Source: Gammaproteobacteria bacterium (GTDB taxonomy: Bacteria > Pseudomonadota > Gammaproteobacteria > Pseudomonadales > Azotimanducaceae). From it: a stretch of 34,492 bases of DNA. Made by a program: the position numbers and the translations under genes. The notes under the pieces are model-generated. The model searched no databases. It was given only the letters and a program-made list of their open reading frames with translations, and was not told the DNA's origin. This document shows, piece after piece, positions 24,578 through 31,082 of the stretch; the first letter of the stretch is position 1; the number at the start of each line of letters is the position of its first letter. Location of the stretch: positions 1-34,492 of the forward strand of contig JAPPIX010000309.1 of NCBI GenBank assembly GCA_028820495.1, read 5' to 3'.

Positions 24578-25209
24578 AGATGGCCGGTGAGTTGATATTC
24601 CTGGTTGACGACGACGATGCCGTGCGCATGTCGCTCAACGCGCTCCTGGAGACGGCGGAATACCGTACGACAACGTTCGGTTCCGGAACCGAGTTCCTGG
24701 ATTTCCCCGATCTCAGCCTCGGTGCCTGCGTCCTGCTGGATGTGAAGATGCCGGGGCCCGATGGGCTGGAAGTCCAGCGGTGCCTGAAGGAACGCGGCGA
24801 GACGCTGCCGGTGGTCTTTCTCACCGGCCACGGCGACATCGCGATGGCGGTGCAGGCTTTGCGCGCCGGAGCGGTGGATTTCCTCGAGAAGCCGGTGAGC
24901 CGGGAGCGGTTGCTCGAGAGCGTGGCGCGGGCCGTCGATTTCGACCGCAGCGTGCGACAGGACCGAGAGGAGCAGTCGGAGATCCGAGCCCGGCTGCAAG
25001 GGCTGACGAAGCGCGAACGGCAGGTGCTCGAACGGCTCGTGGCGGGAAGGACCAACAAGTTCGTCGCTCGCGAACTGGAAATCAGTGCCCGCACCATCGA
25101 GGTGTACCGGCGCAACGTCATGACGAAGATGGGCGCGGCCAGCCTCTCCCATCTAGTGCGGATGACACTCCTGGCCGGGATCGACCCGGTCGGCGACGCC
25201 ACCCCGTGA
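24574..25209 (+). CDS. fixJ: FixJ-like response regulator (receiver + LuxR helix-turn-helix)
   Basis: 211 residues from the ATG that overlaps the kinase stop by four bases (ATGA). The receiver domain (5-122) has the acidic pocket VDDDDAVR, the phospho-acceptor Asp56 in CVLLDVKMPGPDG, Thr in FLTGHGD and Lys in FLEKPV. The C-terminal LuxR-type domain (about 141-200) reads LTKRERQVLERLVAGRTNKFVARELEISARTIEVYRRNVMTKM, as in FixJ. It should activate transcription when phosphorylated by the adjacent heme kinase. A FixJ-box match lies 87 bp past its stop, ahead of the transglycosylase gene. Confidence 0.9.
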   Translation: MKMAGELIFLVDDDDAVRMSLNALLETAEYRTTTFGSGTEFLDFPDLSLGACVLLDVKMPGPDGLEVQRCLKERGETLPVVFLTGHGDIAMAVQALRAGAVDFLEKPVSRERLLESVARAVDFDRSVRQDREEQSEIRARLQGLTKRERQVLERLVAGRTNKFVARELEISARTIEVYRRNVMTKMGAASLSHLVRMTLLAGIDPVGDATP

Positions 25210-25240
25210 CGCACGGCTCAACCTGAAGACCCCGTAATCC

Positions 25241-25266
25241 GGGCGCCGCGCGAGGCGGCGGCGCCC
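25241..25266 (+). terminator. GC hairpin after fixJ
   Basis: GGGCGCCGC (25241-25249) and GCGGCGCCC (25258-25266) form a 9-bp perfect stem with an 8-base loop, 32 bp after the fixJ stop. No T-run follows, so termination is likely inefficient or factor-assisted. Confidence 0.4.
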
Positions 25267-25295
25267 CCGTCGGCGGAGAGCCGAGGTGCGTACTT

Positions 25296-25303
25296 GTACG
25301 TAG
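25296..25303 (+). promoter_or_regulatory. Candidate FixJ box
   Basis: GTACGTAG matches exactly the FixJ-binding consensus GTAMGTAG that I recall for Sinorhizobium. It lies 80 bp upstream of the transglycosylase ATG and just downstream of the fixJ hairpin, a plausible activator position. Confidence 0.45.
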
Positions 25304-25383
25304 GTAATGCGCCGGATAGACAGCGTGTCGAAAGTACGCCTATTGTTCGGAACAGTGAATGGGCAATGGGCGGAGGTGGTGGA

Positions 25384-26031
25384 ATGTCGAAGCCGCGCAG
25401 GATGAAACCGAAGACGACCGGAAGGCGGCTGGGGTATGCCTGCGTGGGCCGGGCGGCGCTGCTTCTGGCTGCCGCCTGCGCGTTCGCCGTTGCCAGCACG
25501 GCGGATCGGGCGGACCACGATCGTCGCGTCTTCGTGAGCATGGCGCTTCCCCAGACGGCCAGCCGCGCAACATGGTTCGAGGAACGCGACGCCTTTGCAG
25601 CGCACCTCGCACGAGCGTTCCATCTTGATCCGTCGGTCGCCGAAGAGTTCGCCGGGTGGATCCTCGAGGCATCGACGCGCCAAGCGCTGCCACCCGAACT
25701 CCTCGCCAGCCTGATCATGACCGAGAGTTCGTTCCGCAAGCACGCGCGCTCGACGATGGGCGCGGTGGGCCCCGGCCAGATCCGACCGGACCTGTGGCGA
25801 GCCTGGTGCGGCGCGGACCTCACCGACCCCCAGGAGAACATCGATTGCGCCGCCTTCATCCTCTCGCACTACCTAGAGGTCTGCGCCAGCGAAGCGACCG
25901 ACGCCAAGGCCTGCGCGTTGCGATCGTACAACGTCGGGTACCGCAACCGCGACAACCGCTACTTTGCCGCCGCCGCCGACCGCTACCTCGCCAAGATAGA
26001 GCGGCATCTGGCCGACCTGCAAAGAACCTGA
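25384..26031 (+). CDS. Lytic transglycosylase (SLT domain), membrane-anchored or secreted
   Basis: 215 residues from ATG 25384, which has GGAGG upstream; a longer in-frame start at 25294 has no ribosome site. A hydrophobic segment at about 24-40 (AALLLAAACAFAVAS) serves as signal or anchor. The SLT domain (about 95-205) contains the catalytic Glu114 in IMTESSFRKHARS and GAVGPGQIRPDLW, followed by ENIDCAAFILSHYLEVC and LRSYNVGYRNRDNRYF. Such enzymes cut peptidoglycan to form 1,6-anhydromuramyl ends, for wall turnover or for fitting envelope machines. Its position behind fixLJ and a FixJ box suggests oxygen-dependent control. Confidence 0.85.
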   Translation: MSKPRRMKPKTTGRRLGYACVGRAALLLAAACAFAVASTADRADHDRRVFVSMALPQTASRATWFEERDAFAAHLARAFHLDPSVAEEFAGWILEASTRQALPPELLASLIMTESSFRKHARSTMGAVGPGQIRPDLWRAWCGADLTDPQENIDCAAFILSHYLEVCASEATDAKACALRSYNVGYRNRDNRYFAAAADRYLAKIERHLADLQRT

Positions 26032-26165
26032 AAAAGCCTTGGCCACTCCCAACTGCAGTTGAATCGAACCCCGAAGGCGCGCGAGCGCATGGGGCCGAAG
26101 AAGTGCGAAGACACCGCTGCCGCGATTCGCGCGATCCTCAGCGAACTTGCGCTCGAAGCTCGTAT

Positions 26166-26468
26166 TGGCGGCGGATTGAGCGGGAGTACGGTTTGGGCCG
26201 CATGCGCACCGATCTGCTGGTCGTTTGGCCATTGCCCGATGATGGGATGGAAGCGCGAACCGTGATCGAATGCAAGGCGCTACACGGGAGCCTTGAGCGC
26301 ACTATCAGCGATGGTATGGAGCAGACATTGGCCTATATGGACCGCTGCGCTGCCAATGAGGGCCATTTGGTGGTGTTCGACCGCACTCCCGACAAGCCTT
26401 GGGACGACAAGGTGTTTCAACGCAAAGCAACCGTCGGCAGCAGGGCCGTCCATGTATGGGGCATGTGA
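26166..26468 (+). pseudogene. C-terminal relic of an AAA-ATPase/PD-(D/E)XK nuclease protein
   Basis: A 100-codon stretch reads RIEREYGLGRMRTDLLVVWPL, VIECKALHGSLERTISDGMEQTLAYMDRC, EGHLVVFDR and a VWGM ending. This is the usual C-terminus of a large family in which an ATPase is followed by a nuclease-like fold (Asp...Glu-x-Lys: RTD...ECK). The upstream part is missing: the frame before RIEREYG runs into the transglycosylase region in a different frame, and there is no start. It is a second decayed member of the nuclease superfamily seen at 6898-7500. Confidence 0.65.
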
Positions 26469-26554
26469 GACGGCAACTCGATGCCTCAGTTGGCCGTCAG
26501 CAGTGGTGTGCTGGCGACGAACTGCTGATGCAGAGCGCGGCAGAGCGCGGCAAG

Positions 26555-26583
26555 TTGGTGGTCAAGGCTATCGCAGCTATACT
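26555..26583 (+). promoter_or_regulatory. Promoter ahead of the DUF1640-like gene
   Basis: TTGGTG (26555-26560) and TATACT (26578-26583) with a 17-bp spacer lie 36 bp before the ATG at 26620. Confidence 0.5.
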
Positions 26584-26619
26584 CAGCAGTTCCCCGACGT
26601 TGCCGAGTTGGAGGCACCT

Positions 26620-26844
26620 ATGGCCAGCGCATTCGACACATTGCAAGCCGCCAAGCAGCTTGAAAGCAGCGGCTTCGAGCGGCAGCAGGCGGAAGCTGTC
26701 GCCGTCGTGGTCCAAAGCGTTCAGGGCGACTTGGCCACCAAAGCCGACCTGAAGGCTGAGATTCTCAAGGCGGCAGTGGCCATCATCGGCCTCAACGCGG
26801 CCATCATGTTCGGGCTGCTGCGGCTGTTCATGGGCGGAGGCTAG
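26620..26844 (+). CDS. Small DUF1640-like coiled-coil protein with C-terminal membrane helix
   Basis: 74 residues from ATG 26620, which has GGAGG five bases upstream. FDTLQAAKQLESSGFERQQAEAVAVVVQSV is the N-terminal helix typical of this family (compare mitochondrial CCDC90/MCUR1). LATKADLKAEI is the coiled-coil repeat, and AIIGLNAAIMFGLLRLFM is a single C-terminal membrane segment. Bacterial members are short and of unknown role, and are often found beside mobile or toxin-antitoxin genes. The same frame is open further left, but the promoter and ribosome site set this start. Confidence 0.8.
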   Translation: MASAFDTLQAAKQLESSGFERQQAEAVAVVVQSVQGDLATKADLKAEILKAAVAIIGLNAAIMFGLLRLFMGGG

Positions 26845-26881
26845 GCATCGGGTGTTGCGGGTAGCGAAGCCTAGCCAAGGA

Positions 26882-26980
26882 CGGAAACATGGGCCGGCAG
26901 GTTACGCCATCCTGGAAAAGCATCCCGACGGATACGTGGCTTATCCGCTGGCTATGGTGACAAAACTCCTAGTTTCCTAG
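26882..26980 (+). pseudogene. Possible fragment of a HicB-like antitoxin
   Basis: A short frame ending at TAG 26980 reads AGYAILEKHPDGYVAYPL, which resembles the first strands of HicB-family proteins (IEKxxDGYVA). No downstream helix or partner toxin follows, and the end overlaps the halogenase stop. It is too short to be certain. Confidence 0.25.
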
Positions 26981-28251
26981 TGGAAGCCGAGGCCTTGGGC
27001 CATCTGCGCGTAGCTGGTCAGGGGAAAGCCGCATCGACGATGCCAGTCCGCTTGGTCGATGTAGGCTTGGTTCATCAATTCGAACATGCCGTCAAACTTG
27101 CGCAGCGCGTCGCAACCCACGGCGTCCGGGTGCACGACGTCCCGATGTTGTGCCCATGCTTCGTCGCGGGCGTGACGCCAGAACTCGCTGTCAAATCTGG
27201 AACCGAGAGAGTAGTGCCACCCCACGAACAGGCCGCTGCAGAGTACGTTGTTGATCAAAAATCGATTGACCACCGCCGCGTCACGCTCAAGATGCTCGAT
27301 GGGACGGTCGAGCCGAATCTGCAGCACCATCCCGATCTGCAATTGGGCCAGCACGATGGCGGTCGCCTCCAGCGGCTCCATGAAGGCGACCGCGTTGCCG
27401 ACCCGGGCAATCGCGCCATCGAAGACTTGGCGGTGGACGAAATTCGGAAACGGTATCACGGCGCGCTGCTCAAACTCCGCTACGCCATCGGCTTCAAGCA
27501 GCGCGTCAAAGTCCGCCTCAACTTCGGCCAGGTCCGTGACCTCACGATTGAAGACATAGCCGTAGGAGGTGTGCACCGTCAATGGGATGACGAACACCCA
27601 CCCATGGGGGCGCGCCACCGCCCGTGTGTAGGTGTGCTGCGGCACAGGCTGCCCCGATTTCGCCTCGATGATCGCCGGGCAGCGTCGAATGATGGCTGTG
27701 TTGGTGGGGATGAAGGCAATGTCGATGTGCTCGTCGGGATGCGGTTCCTTGGGAAATCCACGCGCATCGAAGACCAAGTCGTAGCGTTCCGGCGCTCGGC
27801 CTTCGAATGCCACCTGCGCGCCGCCGTCCACCCTGGTGATGCTGCGCACCCTGGCATCAATGTGGCGAGCGTTGGTGGCCTCCTGCAGCAAGTCTCCCAT
27901 CACGTCGGCGGACAGGTGGTAAGCGTAAGACACCTCCTGCGGCGTGAAGTGGTGGATGAAGTCCCGATCGCGCCGCCCCCAACCCTCGAATGCGACGCCA
28001 TGCTTGCGGGTTCCGTTCAGGCGCTGTTGGATGGCCTCATGGGGCAGGCCGGTAAGCTGCTGCAACAGCGGCACCAAGGAAGGCCAACCGCCTTCACCCA
28101 CACCGATGACCGGGATCCGCGAGTCATAAATGTGGTGCAGTTCATGATCGCCATCGGGATGTTGGCGGGTCACGCTAGCCGCCGCCAAGGCGCCTGCGGT
28201 GCCTCGCCCGACAACGGCAATCTTCCGCAGGTGCTGTGCGCCTGATTGCAT
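26977..28251 (-). CDS. Flavin-dependent tryptophan-halogenase-like protein
   Basis: 424 residues, shorter than the usual 500-540. The FAD-binding motif is GRGTAG (15-20 region, IAVVGRGTAGALAA), followed by IGVGEGGWPSL (family VGEGTxP) and Lys83 in GTRKHGVAFEGW, at the place of the catalytic Lys79 of PrnA/RebH. GNAVAFMEPLEATAI contains a Glu (295) where the second catalytic residue is expected. The family WxWxIP motif appears as WVFVIP (218-223), with Phe for the second Trp. It should use FADH2, oxygen and halide to halogenate an aromatic ring. It is third in an operon with the LolA-like and barrel genes, 27 bp after the latter, beside a RiPP precursor ending in Trp, so a peptidyl Trp halogenase is likely. 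The flavin reductase must come from elsewhere. Confidence 0.85.
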   Translation of the reverse strand: MQSGAQHLRKIAVVGRGTAGALAAASVTRQHPDGDHELHHIYDSRIPVIGVGEGGWPSLVPLLQQLTGLPHEAIQQRLNGTRKHGVAFEGWGRRDRDFIHHFTPQEVSYAYHLSADVMGDLLQEATNARHIDARVRSITRVDGGAQVAFEGRAPERYDLVFDARGFPKEPHPDEHIDIAFIPTNTAIIRRCPAIIEAKSGQPVPQHTYTRAVARPHGWVFVIPLTVHTSYGYVFNREVTDLAEVEADFDALLEADGVAEFEQRAVIPFPNFVHRQVFDGAIARVGNAVAFMEPLEATAIVLAQLQIGMVLQIRLDRPIEHLERDAAVVNRFLINNVLCSGLFVGWHYSLGSRFDSEFWRHARDEAWAQHRDVVHPDAVGCDALRKFDGMFELMNQAYIDQADWHRRCGFPLTSYAQMAQGLGFH

Positions 28252-28278
28252 CGCCTTCCGCTCTCCCGGTCCCGCCGT

Positions 28279-29595
28279 TCAGAAGCTGTAAGTGAAATCC
28301 ACGCCCACGAAGCTGTCGCGCCGTCCAGCGTAAGTCAAGTCCCGCGGATCCGACTGCAAGGGGATGATGGCTTCCAAGCGCATGGTCCAATTCTGCGAGA
28401 GATGGCGTTTCAGTTCCAGATTCAACGAACGCGCGTTGTGGCGCAAGTCACCGAGAATGCCGACCGCGGCCTCCGTGGTGCGCACGTCGTTGAGCGCCAG
28501 GAAGGCGGCGATGAACAGGTCGTTCGCCCAGATGCTCGGCGCACGGCGCCCGCGGTCATCGTAGAGCCACTCCGCGAGCACGGTCAAATCGGCCGACGAG
28601 CCAAACAGGCCGTGCAGAGAGCGTTCCAAGCCAAAAATGTAGGCTTGGTAGTCCTCTTCCTCACCAAGGAGATTGCTGGCGCCAGCCCGGTGAATGGCTT
28701 CGGTCTTGATCAGCCAAGGGCCGGTGGTGAGTTGCGCATCGATCCCGAATTGCCGAATTTGCTCATAGTAGGGGGTCAGGGACGGCTCTGTTACGGACGA
28801 CGGCCCGGATGGCTCGCCAATAAGGGAGCCCTCAGCTTGCCCCAGAGTGGCGCTCTGCTGATGCCGAAGCAACGACCTGCCAGCCAGTGGGTCGTCTGCA
28901 TTTGCCACTTGAAAGGCAGGTTCACGGCCGGTTCCGCGAAAGGCGCTCAGGCCAAGGTCCAGAATGCCCATGGCGTGGCTGTAACGGACCGCGAAATCCA
29001 CGTGCCGCTCTTCGGCGCCACTTTCATAGGCGGCGCTCTTGTCGATTGGGTGGCCCGAGCGAAGTCGCCCGCCACGCCCCGGAAATGTGCGCTTGCGGTG
29101 ATAGGGCAGCACGAACGCCTCAGCCATGCCCCAGTCTCCGGAAACCGTGAGATGCGCCATGGGTTGGCCAAGCTTGGGCCGATTGCGGGGGTGCTCGACA
29201 AGGTCCAATTGATTGACGACATCCACCAAGTTGTGCAACTCGGCCACGCCCCAGAAAACCCGGTCCAGCCCCAACCGCAGTTCCCAGGCGTTGTCTCCCC
29301 AACCGCCGTACATCAAGAAGTACGCCTCGCGCAGGTCTGCGTGCGTGCGCCTGGAATCGGCGCTGTCGTAGCGGTACAGCGGAGTGAAAGTGAAACTGGC
29401 GTTAGCGGCCAAATCTGCGTACAGGGTTGGCTCAACGACCATGCCGGCCGTGCTCGAACGCTGGCCCGGAAAGGCCGGCGAGCGCGGATACCATCGCCCC
29501 TGCAGGCTCAGGTCGCCGGAAAGGTCAAAGGACTGCGCCCCGGCTCCGGCGGCGACCAGGAGCGCGAGTGCCGCGAGCGCGCCGCCGCTGCGCAT
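28279..29595 (-). CDS. Outer-membrane beta-barrel protein (DUF1302-like)
   Basis: 438 residues from ATG 29595, which shares one base with the upstream stop (TGATG). A Sec signal peptide is visible (ALAALALLVAAGAGA, cleavage about residue 21). The rest is alternating amphipathic strands, for example LSLQGRWYPRSP and ASFTFTPLYRYDSAD, a conserved-looking RLGLDRVFWGVAELHNLVDVVNQ segment, and a C-terminal strand ending in Phe (DSFVGVDFTYSF), the outer-membrane assembly signal. It resembles the porin-like partners that accompany LolA-like and MMPL proteins. The role is probably lipid or small-molecule passage. An ORF extending to 29814 is ruled out by the signal peptide. Confidence 0.75.
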   Translation of the reverse strand: MRSGGALAALALLVAAGAGAQSFDLSGDLSLQGRWYPRSPAFPGQRSSTAGMVVEPTLYADLAANASFTFTPLYRYDSADSRRTHADLREAYFLMYGGWGDNAWELRLGLDRVFWGVAELHNLVDVVNQLDLVEHPRNRPKLGQPMAHLTVSGDWGMAEAFVLPYHRKRTFPGRGGRLRSGHPIDKSAAYESGAEERHVDFAVRYSHAMGILDLGLSAFRGTGREPAFQVANADDPLAGRSLLRHQQSATLGQAEGSLIGEPSGPSSVTEPSLTPYYEQIRQFGIDAQLTTGPWLIKTEAIHRAGASNLLGEEEDYQAYIFGLERSLHGLFGSSADLTVLAEWLYDDRGRRAPSIWANDLFIAAFLALNDVRTTEAAVGILGDLRHNARSLNLELKRHLSQNWTMRLEAIIPLQSDPRDLTYAGRRDSFVGVDFTYSF

Positions 29596-30431
29596 CAACG
29601 CATGCGTCGCAGTGCGGTGTGGGTGAATTCGCGGTCGTCGAGATCGGTGCCGAAGCGATAGTCCGTCCAGAGCAGTTCCGTGCGCGCGCCGGTCTGATGG
29701 TTCGCCATGGTCTGCTTGCCGGCCCGCCAAAACCGATCCTGGTATTGCTGATAGTCTTCGAAGGTGAGCGTTTTCACATGCATGCCCTTGCGGTCGTACA
29801 ACGCCACCTTCCAAGCTCGATACTCGCCCTCGTCCTGCCAGACCACCTTGCGGCTGTATCCGGACTTCGGGTCCAGCGGAACCTGTTCAGTCACCATGCA
29901 GGTCAACTCGCCACAGGGTTCATCGCGAAGATACCTGTGGCCGTATTCCTCCACTTCCGGGGAACTCATGTCCTCGAAGGTGAACTCGCTGCCCATGAAG
30001 GACCCGGCGCGTTTCGATGCGCTGATGCGCTTGACCCGCTTCAGAGCCGGCAGATAGAGCCATTGGTCGTCGTCGGCATTGGTGTGAACGTGGGTCAGCA
30101 GGGCGGTGCCCTGCACGTCTCGGGGCTGGTCGAACACGAACAGGCTCTTGTCACCCTCGCCCTCCCCCGGCGCCTCGAGCACCTTGAAGCGCATTTGGCG
30201 AATGCTCTCCCGACCGTGCCGATCATGCAGCACCATCGTCATGCCAGCGGTGAAACTCCCGAAACCGTCACTGCGCTCTCTCGATTCGAGCGCGATTCGC
30301 AGGCCTTTTTCCTCGGGCGTTTCCGCTTGGGCGAGAGGGGGTGCAAGCACCAACGACGCGATGCCCAAAACCAACGAGAAGGCGCACCGCCTTGAGGACA
30401 CCGGACGGAAAAGTGACTTTGTTCGGAACAT
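29595..30431 (-). CDS. LolA-like outer-membrane lipoprotein-sorting protein (TP0789 type)
   Basis: 278 residues from ATG 30431; the signal peptide at about 15-36 (CAFSLVLGIASLVLAPPLAQA) sets the start although the ribosome site is weak. The domain shows the half-barrel pattern of the LolA-like family: MTMVLHDRHGRESIRQMRFKV, DKSLFVFDQPRDVQGTALLTH, DDQWLYLPALKRVKRI and FMGSEFTFEDMSS. This branch usually stands beside an MMPL/RND transporter and a DUF1302 barrel and is thought to carry hydrophobic cargo across the periplasm. Here no MMPL gene is adjacent; the barrel and a halogenase follow. It diverges from the RiPP precursor across 198 bp. Confidence 0.8.
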   Translation of the reverse strand: MFRTKSLFRPVSSRRCAFSLVLGIASLVLAPPLAQAETPEEKGLRIALESRERSDGFGSFTAGMTMVLHDRHGRESIRQMRFKVLEAPGEGEGDKSLFVFDQPRDVQGTALLTHVHTNADDDQWLYLPALKRVKRISASKRAGSFMGSEFTFEDMSSPEVEEYGHRYLRDEPCGELTCMVTEQVPLDPKSGYSRKVVWQDEGEYRAWKVALYDRKGMHVKTLTFEDYQQYQDRFWRAGKQTMANHQTGARTELLWTDYRFGTDLDDREFTHTALRRMR

Positions 30432-30564
30432 CCGCGCAGGTTCGGTGATGGGAAAACAGCATTGTACCGTGATTCTCGGCAGAGCCGGTCGGTGAGTGGA
30501 TTGGGTGGCATGAAAGTGAGCAAAATCCAAAGTAGGCAAAATACTTGCGTTTACCGTGGCATCG

Positions 30565-30570
30565 TATTAT
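30565..30570 (+). promoter_or_regulatory. -10 box TATTAT of the RiPP precursor
   Basis: TATTAT lies about 60 bp before the precursor ATG; the -35 region is poor, which suggests an activator. GGGGT-TG-ACCCC at 30584-30595 in the leader could form a small hairpin. Confidence 0.35.
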
Positions 30571-30629
30571 CTTCACGCCAACGGGGGTTGACCCCGCTAA
30601 CGGTTCTTTCCGAGCGCAAGGAGACTAGG

Positions 30630-30881
30630 ATGAGAAGTGGCGATGAAATGTTGCAGCAGATTGTTGAGAAGTCGGCTTTGGATGACGACTTTCGCCAAGC
30701 GCTCTTGGCTAACCCAAAAGCGACGATCTGCGACGAGTTGGGCATCGAGATGCCCGAGTCGATGACGATTCAGGTTCATCAGAGCGACATGCAGACAGTG
30801 CACGTCGCGCTGCCGCCGGACCCGAACATTAGCGAGGAGCAACTCGAAGCGATTTCCGCTGGCCTGTGCTGCTGCTGGTAA
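30630..30881 (+). CDS. Proteusin-type RiPP precursor peptide (NHLP/Nif11-like leader, core ending CCCW)
   Basis: 83 residues; AAGGAG (30618-30623) six bases before the ATG fixes the start, although the frame is open to 30462. Residues 1 to about 78 are a leader of the nitrile hydratase-like/Nif11 type: EMLQQIVEKSALDDDFRQALLANPKATI, then CDELGIEMPESMTIQVHQSD and VHVALPP. The end reads EEQLEAISAG followed by Leu-Cys-Cys-Cys-Trp. The Ala-Gly before the Leu resembles the double-glycine-type cleavage site of such leaders, so the core would be only five residues. Three adjacent Cys suit thiazoline/thiazole formation by the YcaO enzyme, and the terminal Trp suits the halogenase. A GC hairpin follows directly. 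One further Cys (Cys34) lies in the leader. Confidence 0.88.
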   Translation: MRSGDEMLQQIVEKSALDDDFRQALLANPKATICDELGIEMPESMTIQVHQSDMQTVHVALPPDPNISEEQLEAISAGLCCCW

Positions 30882-30892
30882 GTCCGAGACGA

Positions 30893-30932
30893 CGTTTAGA
30901 GGGGCGGATGCCACTCATCCGCCCCTCTAACG
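30893..30932 (+). terminator. Strong GC hairpin after the precursor gene
   Basis: TAGAGGGGCGGATG (30897-30910) pairs with CATCCGCCCCTCTA, extended by CGTT/AACG with one bulged T, around a five-base loop, starting 12 bp after the precursor stop. It lacks a T-run. It could end the precursor transcript or stabilise its 3' end, giving high precursor abundance. Confidence 0.65.
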
Positions 30933-31082
30933 TCGGCAGCCCCTGCCGCTCGCTCCGGGCGGAGGGCCTTTCGCTTGCTGGTGTGCAGGCGACTTCGTGA
31001 CACCTTGGCCGTAAGCGAGCCCGGTCGCCGTTGGTCCGGCCAATTCATCACCTTGATGTTCGACATCGCTTAGGAAGGGTCC

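Noticed and set aside
26980-28245. A 421-codon plus-strand frame exactly opposite the halogenase
   Set aside because: It is codon-phase mirror of a conserved flavoprotein with no motif of its own.
28246-29661. A 471-codon plus-strand frame opposite the outer-membrane barrel
   Set aside because: The minus strand has a signal peptide, beta-strand pattern and terminal Phe; the plus frame shows none of these.
30462-30629. A longer precursor starting at 30462
   Set aside because: The leader homology and the AAGGAG site begin at 30630; the upstream codons overlap the promoter region.
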